Shown: positions 16,045-25,530, counted from the stretch's first letter. The stretch: DNA of 28,558 nt from Bacteroidaceae bacterium (GCA_900765575.1 CAAFRW010000280.1:1-28558); one strand, 5' to 3'. Notes: a model not told the origin generated them from the sequence alone. A program made the numbers and translations.

Positions 16045-16592
16045 GCACTCTTTGATTTGATTGATTTAACAAACTTATTCAGCAAGTCTGCTTTTTCATC
16101 TTTATAATAATGTATAGAAGTAACAGGAGAATAAACATAAGGTTCAAACTCAAACAGCTGAGCACCGGCAAACTGCCCATCCGAAGTTTTCAACACCTCC
16201 ATTTTTACACAACCGTTCGGCACACTCTGAATAGGAGCCAACGAAGGGAAATCTCCGTTATTGATATATTCCTGCAATAAAGCAGACTGCTTTGAGTCAA
16301 AGAAAAAAATCTTTTTCTCCACAACACTGCCTGTGGGCAGATATACCTCTCTTTTCGAACGGTACAGAACCTTATACAATCCCACTATAATAAGTATCAC
16401 CCCTACTACTATACTCAACATACTTAATGTATTGTATTTCTCATTCAAAAGATAAGATATAATTAGCAAGACGATGCCTACTTCCATATAAAGTGAAGCT
16501 AAAATAGCTGATTTATAACTCATTTTTTTCACGATTTCCGGATGTGAAGAAGCAAATAACGTAGCTTCTTCCTTTTTATTTTCTGTATTCAT
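16041..16592 (-). CDS. Two-helix membrane protein of unknown function, coupled to the antiporter
   Basis: I do not recognise this 183-residue protein. The N-terminus is cytoplasmic-like and charged (1-25). Two hydrophobic segments follow at about 30-50 (LASLYMEVGIVLLIISYLL) and 57-76. A soluble C-terminal part of about 105 residues contains a KKIFFFDSKQSALLQEYIN segment and a FEFEPYVYSP segment. Its stop overlaps the antiporter ATG by four bases, and a -7 element lies 48 bases upstream (16640-16647), so it is the first gene of a two-gene operon. The tight coupling suggests an accessory or regulatory partner of the antiporter, but nothing in the sequence proves this. Confidence 0.8.
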   Translation of the reverse strand: MNTENKKEEATLFASSHPEIVKKMSYKSAILASLYMEVGIVLLIISYLLNEKYNTLSMLSIVVGVILIIVGLYKVLYRSKREVYLPTGSVVEKKIFFFDSKQSALLQEYINNGDFPSLAPIQSVPNGCVKMEVLKTSDGQFAGAQLFEFEPYVYSPVTSIHYYKDEKADLLNKFVKSIKSKSA

Positions 16593-16639
16593 AATAAGAA
16601 GTTTAATAATTTGATTTAAGTTTTATAAGTAAAGTATTC

Positions 16640-16647
16640 CAAAAGTA
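16640..16647 (-). promoter_or_regulatory. -7 promoter element of the antiporter operon
   Basis: The minus strand reads TACTTTTG (TAnnTTTG), 48 bases upstream of the first ATG of the operon. No good -33 TTTG is seen at the usual distance. Confidence 0.45.
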
Positions 16648-16705
16648 GAAAGGACAAATAACCGTTTCTTTTCAGGAACTGAACATCAGGAAAGCCGATA
16701 CATCC

Positions 16706-16761
16706 GCCACCAAGCAAAAACATCCGCCTTTACTCCCCAGCTTCGCTGCCAAGCTGGTGGC
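16706..16761 (-). terminator. Nested hairpin downstream of the small secreted-protein gene
   Basis: An inner pair CCAGCTT (16737-16743) and AAGCTGG (16751-16757) and an outer pair GCCACC (16706-16711) and GGTGGC (16756-16761) share bases, so they are alternative or partly nested stems. The sequence ACATCCGCC also repeats directly (about 16700 and 16720). It begins about 37 bases past the stop of the minus-strand gene at 16798. No strong U-tract follows, so a terminator role is tentative. Confidence 0.35.
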
Positions 16762-16797
16762 TTGACTCCCAAATGCCTTAACAAATAAATTAAACTT

Positions 16798-17196
16798 CTA
16801 AATAAGAATGCGCCTTATAGCATAGACATAATACAGGCTACAAGGCTTTTCAGAAAATAAAAAACTATGGTTAAACAATGCATATTGTTGTTGTATCAAC
16901 ATCGTATCCCGCGAGGAAGCCAGACAAATAATCCGCTTCAGCCCCATAACAGTGCGTTCTATGATACTCTGCTGAACCTGTACCCAGTTTAAACGAAAAG
17001 AAGAAAGAATCCCGCCGGCATTCTGCTCTACTCCATATAATACAGGCAGCTCTTCCTCCGACGTATAATAGCCATTCTCTTGTCCGAAAGATTGCACAGT
17101 TGTCTTCTCCACCTCTTGCACCTCTGTAGCACAGTTTTCAGCTGCGCCAAACAAAAGGAAAGAAAAAAACAATAATATGGCTCCTATGTACTTCAT
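16798..17196 (-). CDS. Small secreted protein of unknown function
   Basis: I do not recognise this 132-residue protein. It starts with a clear export signal (hydrophobic run IGAILLFFSFLLFGAA, about residues 4-19). The mature part is polar at first (about 22-50) and ends in a hydrophobic/basic segment (CSLYYVYAIRRILI). There is no lipobox with a well-placed cysteine: Cys23 follows AAEN, which is a poor match. The ATG sits 18 bases after a -7 element. It is a single gene between two transcription units. Export is supported; the role is unknown. Confidence 0.7.
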   Translation of the reverse strand: MKYIGAILLFFSFLLFGAAENCATEVQEVEKTTVQSFGQENGYYTSEEELPVLYGVEQNAGGILSSFRLNWVQVQQSIIERTVMGLKRIICLASSRDTMLIQQQYALFNHSFLFSEKPCSLYYVYAIRRILI

Positions 17197-17214
17197 CTTT
17201 CAGTATTTATGGGG

Positions 17215-17222
17215 CAAATATA
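17215..17222 (-). promoter_or_regulatory. -7 promoter element of the small secreted-protein gene
   Basis: The minus strand reads TATATTTG (TAnnTTTG) 18 bases before the ATG at 17196, giving a very short leader. The -33 region is A/T-rich but lacks a clear TTTG. Confidence 0.5.
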
Positions 17223-17299
17223 TATTGATTATCGGAAAAAACTTCTTTTTAATGACTTCTATTAACAAAATTAGAGGATTTCGTTAGCGTTTACAAGCT

Positions 17300-17347
17300 A
17301 AAAAAGGATACCTCGAACAAAGTTACCCTGTTGAGATATCCCTTTAT
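17300..17347 (-). terminator. Terminator of the SusCD-thioredoxin operon
   Basis: On the minus strand AAGGGATATCTCAACA pairs, with a few mismatches, with TGTTCGAGGTATCCTT and is followed directly by a run of T. It lies about 18 bases past the stop of the thioredoxin-like gene, the last gene of the operon. Confidence 0.8.
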
Positions 17348-17364
17348 TATAGAAACAACTTCAC

Positions 17365-18573
17365 TTACTTTTTTGTTGACGGGAAAATGCGTTTAAGGTT
17401 CAATAAATGATACACAGCAGAACTCAGCACCGGCGCTCCATAGAATGGCATACTTGCCAGACACTCGTATGCCTGCCGGAAATTATTATTACGGGCATAG
17501 GCTGCTGCCAGATACATAAGCGTACACTGCGAAGGCATCAGGTCAAAGGCTTTTTGCGCCAACATCAATATCTGCTTTTGCTCCTCCAAGGTAGGAGTAT
17601 AGCCTTCTTCAAAAAATTTGGCAATGATACATGTATAGAACATCTCGCTATACAAATACGAGACATCCTTTTCGTACTTATTCCCTAGTGATAAAGCCTG
17701 TTTCAATGCCTCCGTATACTTTCCTTCAAAGAGGATGGTCTCCATGCCCAGCAATTCCTGATACATTTGTTTTCTCGGAAAATCAACCGAAGCAATGCAA
17801 GCCAAATCCTTTTTATATTTAGCCTCATCATTCCGGTCGGCCATCGGTATACGGACAAGGTTCATATACATCCGCTTACCGAAGTCCACTCCGAAATAAG
17901 ACTCATAGATATCATTATACGTAACAAGTGTACGCCACACTGTATCATCCGTCAGCCCACGCAGAAATCCGCGTATTAGCTCTCCGGTTTGCCTGCTTTT
18001 CAGCTCCTCTACCGAGAGTCCCTCCAAATAAGCATTTAAATAAGAACGGACCGAATCTGCCTGCACCCTGGGCATAATGTCGAACAGGAATTCTTTTACA
18101 AACTCATAGTCGCGTTCCCCTTTTTGCCACCGTTCATTATACACCTTATATTGTTTCCCCAAGTTACTTTCCAACGCTTTTTTAGATTTTCCAATGAACT
18201 CTTCTGCCGGCATATATCCTACCTGAGTATCTAACAGAGTGCCCTCCGCATCGAACCAATAAAACGACGGATAACCGTTTGGCTGGTACATCTTAAAGAG
18301 TTCGTAATCTTTCTCCTTTTCCGCATCCAGCTGAATGGAAACAAAATGCTCATTCATGTAAGTTCCTACCGAAGGGTCTGTAAAAACAGTAGAAGCCATC
18401 TTCTTGCAGGGGCCGCACCATGAGGTGTAGACATCTACAAATATACTTTTCCCGTTTTCATGAGCCAGCTTCTTTACTTCTGTCCACGAAGCTTTATGGA
18501 ATTCTATTTGTTGGGCACTTGCAGAAAGTGCCACAACAAACAGAATTATGATAGTGTCCAATACTCTACGCAT
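17365..18573 (-). CDS. Exported thioredoxin-fold protein, last gene of the SusCD operon
   Basis: The protein has 402 residues from the ATG at 18573, which follows a GGAG ribosome site by 9 bases; an in-frame TTG at 18588 is the less likely start. A signal peptide spans about 1-21. A thioredoxin-like domain follows (about 25-135) with the active site Cys53-Gly-Pro-Cys56 and the conserved cis-proline in NGYPSF. The remaining 260 residues look alpha-helical and repeat-like, ending in a possible tetratricopeptide-type region (about 320-390). It should work in the periplasm as a thiol oxidoreductase. It follows the PKD-like gene by 17 bases. In this setting it may maintain disulfides in the uptake system or in its substrate; that is inference. 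Confidence 0.88.
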   Translation of the reverse strand: MRRVLDTIIILFVVALSASAQQIEFHKASWTEVKKLAHENGKSIFVDVYTSWCGPCKKMASTVFTDPSVGTYMNEHFVSIQLDAEKEKDYELFKMYQPNGYPSFYWFDAEGTLLDTQVGYMPAEEFIGKSKKALESNLGKQYKVYNERWQKGERDYEFVKEFLFDIMPRVQADSVRSYLNAYLEGLSVEELKSRQTGELIRGFLRGLTDDTVWRTLVTYNDIYESYFGVDFGKRMYMNLVRIPMADRNDEAKYKKDLACIASVDFPRKQMYQELLGMETILFEGKYTEALKQALSLGNKYEKDVSYLYSEMFYTCIIAKFFEEGYTPTLEEQKQILMLAQKAFDLMPSQCTLMYLAAAYARNNNFRQAYECLASMPFYGAPVLSSAVYHLLNLKRIFPSTKK

Positions 18574-18590
18574 AAGTCTAATCTCCAATA

Positions 18591-20093
18591 TTAATATTTA
18601 CTTTCAAAATCGACAATGCGTCCGGCTATATGGTCATGTCGTACGGATTCTTCCAGATGGAGTCCACCATCGGTCTCAATGGTCAGTCCGGCAAAGCCTC
18701 CTTTCATTCCTGTAGCCGAATTATCCTGGAATGCCACCCACAGACGATTGTTTCCACGTTCCATCTCCATGTGGTTAACGGTGAAGTTTGCGCCGAAATC
18801 ATAAATCTTCTTACTGGTCTTATCCGCAGAATTATATACATATACGGCACTTCCCGCTGCATAGAACATGTATCCCGACAAACGGGCCGAACAAGCAAAT
18901 GTAGTGGCTTCCGCTATGCCTTCACAAGTCAGCACATCATCACCCATATCCTTGAAATATGTACTTGGGTCTGCATCTTCCACCCAGAAACCAATACCCA
19001 TTTTCAATAAATGGCGTTCTCCCGAAGGTGTTTCAAAAATACCCATATACTCTTTCGCCCCGGTTTCACTACGAGCCGAAATGTTTGCGTACACACAAGT
19101 CATCCCCACATTATCCGGATTAAAGTATCCGCCGTCTACGTATGTAAAGCCGGAGGTCTTCTTTACCGTTGTCAGGAAAGCAGTTGTAATGGAATAAATG
19201 GCATAAAAACATTGGTTCTCATTGTCATAAACCACCGTTCGGCTCGGAGTATCTTCATCGTCACCGAAGTCTGCGTTATCAGCAATCCGGTATGTCTTAC
19301 CCACTACACTCATATTCGGTTTCACGGTTAATACCGGAGTAAAGCTGTTCACGGCACGGTCATATATCAGTCCGTTGTCGACCAAATACTCACGCATTCC
19401 ATTTTTATAATAGGCCTCCGGTACAATCTGTTCGGGAAGGCTCATAAAGAAGTCCTTGTAGTCACGGTCCTTCACCATTGTAATACTATTCAGCACTTTA
19501 CCTCCTTCGCCATCCTGGCACATAACCAATACCTCACAGGCATTTTCATCGGTATACTTATTAAAATATACCCTTTTCGGATTTCTTCCGAGAGGTCCGT
19601 CATCGTTGAATTTCGAATAAAGGTCTGTGGCCACCTCATCTTTTCCGGGAATCCAGAAGTTGAGAACTGCTTCACCCTCGTTATCGCTTAATATAAGCAA
19701 ACCGTTGGTATATTCGTTCACCACTTTTACAATGAACTCTTTTTCGTAAAAGATACCGGTAGTTGTGTCCACAGCTTTAAACTTCAACGTATGTTCTCCC
19801 GGAGTGAGCCTTATCGTTACATTCAGATTCTTTTCTTTAGAAAGCGTATCGGCCTCTATATACGTATTCTTATCGTAAGCTATCCAGAAATAGCTAAATT
19901 TCGAGTCGTCATTCAAGGTCGTTTCCACCGTAGGCCGGATACTAAACACCTCATCTACAAACACCTCATTGTATTCATCTTCGATACCGCTGATAGTCGC
20001 TTCGTTCAGCACACTAAAGTTTTCATTGGTATCATCGCTCACACATCCCCAAAAGGAGAGAAGAGCTATCATTATAAATAATATCTTTTTCAT
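18591..20093 (-). CDS. PKD-like surface lipoprotein of the SusCD operon
   Basis: The 500-residue protein begins at the ATG at 20093; an in-frame TTG 30 bases upstream would precede the signal and is rejected. A lipoprotein signal with Cys17 (LLSFWGC) is followed by acidic residues (SDDTNE), typical of surface-exposed Bacteroidetes lipoproteins. Residues about 20-120 form an Ig/PKD-like beta domain (NEATISGIEDEYNEVFVDE onward). The C-terminal 370 residues look like a propeller or other beta-rich domain (GLLILSDNEGEAVLNFW onward). This matches the PKD-like family found with SusCD and DUF4843 genes. The stop is 17 bases before the thioredoxin start and the start is 14 bases after the DUF4843 stop. 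It probably helps capture substrate on the SusCD complex. Confidence 0.85.
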   Translation of the reverse strand: MKKILFIMIALLSFWGCVSDDTNENFSVLNEATISGIEDEYNEVFVDEVFSIRPTVETTLNDDSKFSYFWIAYDKNTYIEADTLSKEKNLNVTIRLTPGEHTLKFKAVDTTTGIFYEKEFIVKVVNEYTNGLLILSDNEGEAVLNFWIPGKDEVATDLYSKFNDDGPLGRNPKRVYFNKYTDENACEVLVMCQDGEGGKVLNSITMVKDRDYKDFFMSLPEQIVPEAYYKNGMREYLVDNGLIYDRAVNSFTPVLTVKPNMSVVGKTYRIADNADFGDDEDTPSRTVVYDNENQCFYAIYSITTAFLTTVKKTSGFTYVDGGYFNPDNVGMTCVYANISARSETGAKEYMGIFETPSGERHLLKMGIGFWVEDADPSTYFKDMGDDVLTCEGIAEATTFACSARLSGYMFYAAGSAVYVYNSADKTSKKIYDFGANFTVNHMEMERGNNRLWVAFQDNSATGMKGGFAGLTIETDGGLHLEESVRHDHIAGRIVDFESKY

Positions 20094-20107
20094 AATTCTT
20101 CTATCTA

Positions 20108-20806
20108 TTAAAGTGGTGACCAATCGGCTGTAACCCAGGTTTGTGTCTCTTCATCCCATAAAGGAGTCTTCAACAGGTAATTATAAACCAGGCGACCGTA
20201 TGACATATAATCCGATACATAAGCATAATCCATCTCTGCCGGGAAGTCGAATCCCTGAATCTGGATACACAACTGATGTTTCGCTTTTGTATAGCTTCCG
20301 TAATAGAGTGACAACGGCATGTCCCAATAAGAAGGTTTCACCAACTGATTGGTAATAATCAGCTTTGCTTTATGCTGTCCCTCATAACCCAAATCGAAAT
20401 CGTCATTCGTCTTCAAGTTCAGAATCAGCTTCACATCTCCCTCATCGAGACGGTTATTCATTACCGTTATATTAATATTCGCCTCCACTGCACCGGCAGG
20501 AAGAACCAATTCGGTAGGCAGGTTTTTATACTGTGTTCCCTCTTCCGCCGTAGAAGCCGGGTCGACAGACAAAGCTATCTTACGGTCGTACGAAACTTGT
20601 TCCCCGATAATTTTTACCGGTATGCTCACCACATCTTCATCCGTCAGCCCTGCCGCAAATGAATAAGAGATGCTGTCTTTTTCCGTAACGGAACTGAAAT
20701 AAACAGCCGCTTTCTCTGCATAAATCATGCGCTCGTTTTCCTGGCAACTTACCGTGCCCAGCAGTAGCAGCGCCATCCACAAACTATGTAAATATATCTT
20801 TTTCAT
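20108..20806 (-). CDS. DUF4843 surface lipoprotein of the SusCD operon
   Basis: The protein has 232 residues from the ATG at 20806 (the upstream TTG at 20815 is not used in this reading). The lipoprotein signal ends at Cys21 (LLGTVSC) and is followed by QENE. The mature part is a DUF4843-type protein: a beta-sandwich N-terminal half (about 30-140) with phrases such as AAVYFSS and NRLDEGDVKLILNL, then a C-terminal half with the conserved YWDMPLSLYYGSYTKAKHQ segment. It starts 9 bases after the SusD stop. Members of this family occur almost always beside SusCD and PKD-like genes and are thought to be accessory subunits on the outer face of the transporter. Confidence 0.87.
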   Translation of the reverse strand: MKKIYLHSLWMALLLLGTVSCQENERMIYAEKAAVYFSSVTEKDSISYSFAAGLTDEDVVSIPVKIIGEQVSYDRKIALSVDPASTAEEGTQYKNLPTELVLPAGAVEANINITVMNNRLDEGDVKLILNLKTNDDFDLGYEGQHKAKLIITNQLVKPSYWDMPLSLYYGSYTKAKHQLCIQIQGFDFPAEMDYAYVSDYMSYGRLVYNYLLKTPLWDEETQTWVTADWSPL

Positions 20807-20815
20807 ACGCTTCAA

Positions 20816-22216
20816 TTATTTAAAATAGGTATTGTCTGCCGGAAGAGGCAAAATATAGATAGCCTCAGCATCGTTCAATGCTGCTTTCGTAATAGGTTTT
20901 ACTTTATTATTCAAGCGTTTATACGCATAAAAGAGTTGGCCTTCCGCTACAAACTCTTTGGCATATTCATCCAATATCTTTGTAGAAAGATTGGCTGCCG
21001 TAATGTCTGCGTCAGGTAGTCCGCGATGATATTGAAGTTCATTGAAATAGCCGGCGGCATCGCCCAGAGTAGCTGCCGTTTCGGCTGCAATCAGATACAT
21101 CTCCGATACCTTCAGCAAAGGAATCCGCTTCGAATAGGTATATTTAGTTATCAGATTATAAGAACCCGAGGGGTCAATCCACCAACGACGGCGATAGTCC
21201 ATATCCAGAGAGGTTGGGAATACTCTGTTGAGGTTAGCGTTAGTGATTGCCAAGAAATTATAGTTCGTATTCTCCACATTGAAATACTTGTCTACAATAT
21301 CATCCTTCACGCCTTTATCTTCGAGAGCAAAAACATTTTCCTGTACGAAACCATTCTTGTCGGAACTGTTCAAATCGTTACCGGTAATCAAAGGGAACAA
21401 TCCACTGTTTATTACTTCCAACGCATAGGTATTAGCCAGCGTTTTATCGGCTGCCTCGCCCCGATAAAGAAGCGTACGCGCCAACAGTGCGGTTGCGGCA
21501 TAATAGTTCATACGGTATTCACGTCCCTTCCACACTCCGCTCAAGTCGTCCAAATCATAATCGGCATGCGATGGGCCGTAGGGGTCGACACCTGCCAACA
21601 AACCACGGGCAGAATTCAAGTCGCCGGCAATTCTTTCCAACACCTGCCTTACAGTAAGTTGTTCGAACAGCTGATTGGTATACTTATCGACATAAGGGAT
21701 AGCTTTACGGTCGAGCCCGTTTTCCATAGAGGGAGACGCACCGAACAGTCTTAAAATATCCAGATGCAAATATGCACGTAAGCCTAACGCTTCTCCTTTA
21801 ATAAGTTCATAAACACCTGTAGAGAAAATGTCCTTCTTGGCATCAATATGGTCTAACAGATTATTAACATTGGCTACCACATTATACAGATTTCTCCAAA
21901 GTTTATCCTTACGAGCTTCTTCGGTTGCATTGGTGTAATCAAAGGTATAGGCATATTGGAAATTATGCTGTGCGGTGGAAGCTGATGAATAATACTGCCC
22001 CAGCACATCCATATAGGTCATGGTCATCTGGGCTCCGTATAAATCGGCTTCAGCCATGGAACCGTAACAACCTATCAACGCATCTCTAAATCCCTGTTCA
22101 TTATCGAACAGGTCGTCTGCTTTCAACTCCGACTTGGCCGAGATATCAAACCAATTCTCGCAGGAAGTCAGCGTCAAAGCGATAAAAAGTCCGCTTAATA
22201 TAAATATCTTCTTCAT
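20816..22216 (-). CDS. SusD/RagB-family outer-membrane nutrient-binding lipoprotein
   Basis: The 466-residue protein is the substrate-binding lid of a SusCD transporter. The lipoprotein signal ends at Cys19 (LTLTSC), followed by ENWFDIS, a typical SusD start. The body shows helical TPR-like segments, including AEALGLRAYLHLDILRLFG-like (about 145-165), and the C-terminal EFVAEGQLFYAYKRLN and YILPLPADNTYF motifs of the RagB/SusD family. The start is 11 bases after the SusC stop. It would sit on the extracellular side of SusC and close over the bound substrate. The pairing with two extra lipoproteins argues for something other than a simple starch-type glycan system. Confidence 0.94.
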   Translation of the reverse strand: MKKIFILSGLFIALTLTSCENWFDISAKSELKADDLFDNEQGFRDALIGCYGSMAEADLYGAQMTMTYMDVLGQYYSSASTAQHNFQYAYTFDYTNATEEARKDKLWRNLYNVVANVNNLLDHIDAKKDIFSTGVYELIKGEALGLRAYLHLDILRLFGASPSMENGLDRKAIPYVDKYTNQLFEQLTVRQVLERIAGDLNSARGLLAGVDPYGPSHADYDLDDLSGVWKGREYRMNYYAATALLARTLLYRGEAADKTLANTYALEVINSGLFPLITGNDLNSSDKNGFVQENVFALEDKGVKDDIVDKYFNVENTNYNFLAITNANLNRVFPTSLDMDYRRRWWIDPSGSYNLITKYTYSKRIPLLKVSEMYLIAAETAATLGDAAGYFNELQYHRGLPDADITAANLSTKILDEYAKEFVAEGQLFYAYKRLNNKVKPITKAALNDAEAIYILPLPADNTYFK

Positions 22217-22227
22217 AGTTTCTACTT

Positions 22228-25200
22228 TTAAAATGTAAGTTGAGCCGACAACGAATAGTGATGTGCATAGGGGTAAGTGGTACCCATTTCACGGTGTATG
22301 GTCGACAAACGCATAAAATCATTGGCAATCAAAGTCAGTTTCAAATATTGAGCTCCAAACTTCCGAATCCAATCTGTATCGAATGTATAAGCCAGGCTCA
22401 ATGAATTGGCCGACAAATAATTGTTCTTCTCCACAAAGCGGGAAGTCGGTTTGGTCGTCGACAAATCGTCGATGCGCTTATATTCGGCAGCTATGCCCGG
22501 AGTCGTCCAGCGGTTGTACAAGGCACGCTTGTCCACATTCAAATAGGGGTCTACATTTTCTACCTTATCCACCAACGTCTGGTTATAAGCATATCCGCCT
22601 ACACTGTAATAGAAGTTTGTATTCAGTTCCCATCCTTTATAATAGAGATTTAATCCAAAAGTACCGTTCAATACCGGGTCGGTCGATTTATACGGAACGT
22701 AATCTTTCTCGCTCCAAGTGGTAACGTAGTTGCCATTCTTATCAATAAACACCTCATTTCCGGTAGCCGGGTCGATACCGGCCGAAGGTACTACCCAGAT
22801 GGAATTGATGGAAGCACCCTCTACATACCGTACATATGGTTTGGTGGAACCTTCCGAATCCGCCTGACTATTATAAGAACTTAAACCGGAAGAAATGCGC
22901 TTCAGTTTGTTAACATAATGCTGTCCGTTGCAGAAAAGGTTTACTCTCAAATCTTTATCCTGATAAGCCGTTACTTTCAAGTTGAAATCAAAACCTTTGT
23001 TCTGCGTTTCGCCCAAGTTCTCTTTATACGATTCGAAGCCCAGATAGTTGGCCATCGTTACATCCACCAACAAATCTTTGGAATTCTCGATAAAGTAATT
23101 GAAATAACCGCTTACCCGATTGTTGAGGAAAGCAAAGTCTATACCTATATTGTTCTTTTGTGTCCGTTGCCATTTCAAATCGGAATTACCAAACGCTTTC
23201 ACAATAGCACCTATGTACTCCTGATAAGCCAGCGAGCTCTTATATTCGTACATCATCAAAGCCTGATAAGGATAAAAATTCTGACTGCCCGTGAAACCCG
23301 TACTCATACGTACACGAAGCTGATTCACCAAATTGCTTCCTTTCAGGAATTTCTCATTATGGATGTTCCAACCCACACCGGCACTCCAGAAAGTTCCCCA
23401 ACGCTGGTTGCTTCCGTATAAAGAAGACCCGTCCGTACGGATGGAAGCATCTACAAAATAACGGTCGTCATAACTATAGTTTGCATTACCGAAGAAACCC
23501 ATCAAACGGGTTACGGTAGCATTACCGCTAACGGTCGCTCCTTCCAGAAAACCGGTTCCCAAAGAAGGGTGGTCCAACGATTGATTAGGGAAACCGTAAA
23601 CGGTGTAAGCACTATAATCGGTAGATGTTTCCTGAATGTTCCAACCTCCATTCAAGCTGAGGGCATGTTTATCGAAGCTTTTGAAATAGGAGAGCACAAT
23701 GTTTCCATCGTAGGAGTTCGTAAGGGTACTTCCTTTCATGTAACTTCCTTTATTCTCGGTTTTGTTGATGAAATCCGTATGGTCGGCCGGCTTAAAAATA
23801 TCGGTCGATTTGTTGATTCGTTCCACCGAGAAGTTTCCTTTCAATTTCAAACTTGGAATAATATCCCATTCCACACTGAAATTATCTACAAAATCGTCGT
23901 AAACGGTTTCATCTATCGTATTCAATGTAGAGTTATACATCGGATTCGCTATTTTGGAACCACCGGTACGAGGATTGTAGTTATTAAACACTACTTGTTT
24001 CAACTTTCCATTGTCATCGTAAGGATAGAAATAAGCATTCATATAAGTGTAATCGCTAAACGAGCCGTAAGGAGAGTTGGTAGAAGTAACCTTATCATAA
24101 GTTACTTCGTTACGGAAACGCAGGTTCTTATAATTATATTGCAGCTTGATGCTCGTACCCAACCGTTCGCGGTCGGAACCTTTCATTACACCCGAGGTTC
24201 CATTGTAATTCAGGTTCACGCCATAACGGAAACTATCGTTACCTCCTTCCAGCTGGATGCTGTGCTTGTTGCTGATACCTACCGATTTCAACGGTTTGGC
24301 CAACCAGTCGGTATCATACCCTCTGGATACTAATTTAAGCCGTTCGTTATAGCTTTTCAAATATTCCTCCTGCACATACACGGCATTGCTTCCCTTATAC
24401 AACCCGGCCAAATCTTCATATCTCAACTTCTCTGCCGCATTCAACAGATTATAGTCTGAGATGTCTGCTACTTCCATATCCACGCTGCCATAATAATTGA
24501 GGCGTAGTTTTCCGGAAACAGGAGCCTTCGTATCGATAATGACGACTCCGTTTGCTGCACGCGAACCGTAAATAGCCGTAGCCGAAGCATCTTTCAGGAT
24601 AGAAATATTGGAAATCCGGTTAGGGTCTAAGTCGTAGATTTTTTCTACGCTAACCTCGAATCCGTCCAGAATAAAAGTAGGCAGATTGGATTTTCCTTTA
24701 TACTCCTCATTTAAATTGGTCACATCGGTGTTTGGCAATGAATTCATACCACGAACCTGAATGTCGGGAATCGTATTCGGGTCGGAACCCATTGCAATGT
24801 TGTCTACCAACTTGAACGAAGGGTCTAATGCAGCAATGGTAGCCAACACATTCTGGTCGGATACAGCCCTTAACTCTTCTCCGCTATAGCTTGTAGCCGC
24901 ACCTGTAAAGGTGGTTTTTCTTTGTGTATAATAACCGGTTACCACTACATCGCTCAAGGCCATAGCATCCGTTTTCATGGAGATATTCATCTGACCGGAC
25001 ACTTTCAGCCGTTGGGATTCCATACCAATAAAGGAGATTTTGAGATAAGCGTTGGACGGAACTTCCGAAAATTCAAAGTTTCCATCCAAATCAGTCGTGG
25101 TACCGGTGGTGGTACCCTCTACCATAATGGAAGCTCCGATTACAGGTTCTCCGTCTTCGGCAGAGATTACTTTACCTCTTACTTTAGCAATTGTCTTTTT

Positions 25201-25530
25201 ATTCCCTCTCTCAGTCTTTAGGGTTACGTTAATAAATTGTCCGTCAATATGATATTTTAACGGTTTGTCGCCGATAATTGCTTTCAGCGTTTGTTCAATA
25301 GTCGCATTTTCAACCTTTCCGGTTGCTTTGTAAGAACTAAGGTCATCATAAGTAAACAGCACTCTGTACTTTGAGATTTTCTCCAAACGTTTAAAGACGG
25401 AAGGTAATTGTTCATCCTTAAATTCCATTGTAATCCCTTTATCACCAGCTGTCTGCGCTACCACATATTGTAAGGGCACACAGAGGAGAAGCAAGAAAAG
25501 TACAATGGATTGCACTCCATTCTTTTTCAT
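22228..25530 (-). CDS. SusC/RagA-family TonB-dependent transporter with STN signalling domain
   Basis: The 1100-residue outer-membrane transporter has a signal peptide (about 1-25), an STN domain (33-104; ITMEFKDEQLPSVFKRLEKI onward), a carboxypeptidase-D regulatory-like domain (117-187), a TonB-box-like stretch (ALSDVVVTGY, 191-200), a plug domain (about 205-335, with ISILKDASATAIYGSRAANG typical of SusC) and a 22-strand barrel ending in Phe. It imports substrate using TonB energy. The STN domain marks it as a signalling transporter that touches a FecR anti-sigma factor, and such genes lie just upstream here. It is the first gene of the susC-susD-DUF4843-PKD-thioredoxin operon. No housekeeping -7 element is seen in the 200 bases before the ATG, in keeping with control by the ECF sigma factor. 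Confidence 0.95.
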   Translation of the reverse strand: MKKNGVQSIVLFLLLLCVPLQYVVAQTAGDKGITMEFKDEQLPSVFKRLEKISKYRVLFTYDDLSSYKATGKVENATIEQTLKAIIGDKPLKYHIDGQFINVTLKTERGNKKTIAKVRGKVISAEDGEPVIGASIMVEGTTTGTTTDLDGNFEFSEVPSNAYLKISFIGMESQRLKVSGQMNISMKTDAMALSDVVVTGYYTQRKTTFTGAATSYSGEELRAVSDQNVLATIAALDPSFKLVDNIAMGSDPNTIPDIQVRGMNSLPNTDVTNLNEEYKGKSNLPTFILDGFEVSVEKIYDLDPNRISNISILKDASATAIYGSRAANGVVIIDTKAPVSGKLRLNYYGSVDMEVADISDYNLLNAAEKLRYEDLAGLYKGSNAVYVQEEYLKSYNERLKLVSRGYDTDWLAKPLKSVGISNKHSIQLEGGNDSFRYGVNLNYNGTSGVMKGSDRERLGTSIKLQYNYKNLRFRNEVTYDKVTSTNSPYGSFSDYTYMNAYFYPYDDNGKLKQVVFNNYNPRTGGSKIANPMYNSTLNTIDETVYDDFVDNFSVEWDIIPSLKLKGNFSVERINKSTDIFKPADHTDFINKTENKGSYMKGSTLTNSYDGNIVLSYFKSFDKHALSLNGGWNIQETSTDYSAYTVYGFPNQSLDHPSLGTGFLEGATVSGNATVTRLMGFFGNANYSYDDRYFVDASIRTDGSSLYGSNQRWGTFWSAGVGWNIHNEKFLKGSNLVNQLRVRMSTGFTGSQNFYPYQALMMYEYKSSLAYQEYIGAIVKAFGNSDLKWQRTQKNNIGIDFAFLNNRVSGYFNYFIENSKDLLVDVTMANYLGFESYKENLGETQNKGFDFNLKVTAYQDKDLRVNLFCNGQHYVNKLKRISSGLSSYNSQADSEGSTKPYVRYVEGASINSIWVVPSAGIDPATGNEVFIDKNGNYVTTWSEKDYVPYKSTDPVLNGTFGLNLYYKGWELNTNFYYSVGGYAYNQTLVDKVENVDPYLNVDKRALYNRWTTPGIAAEYKRIDDLSTTKPTSRFVEKNNYLSANSLSLAYTFDTDWIRKFGAQYLKLTLIANDFMRLSTIHREMGTTYPYAHHYSLSAQLTF

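Noticed and set aside
23569..24333. 254-codon open frame on the plus strand inside susC.
   Set aside because: Antisense shadow of the SusC barrel; it has no start signals or family features.
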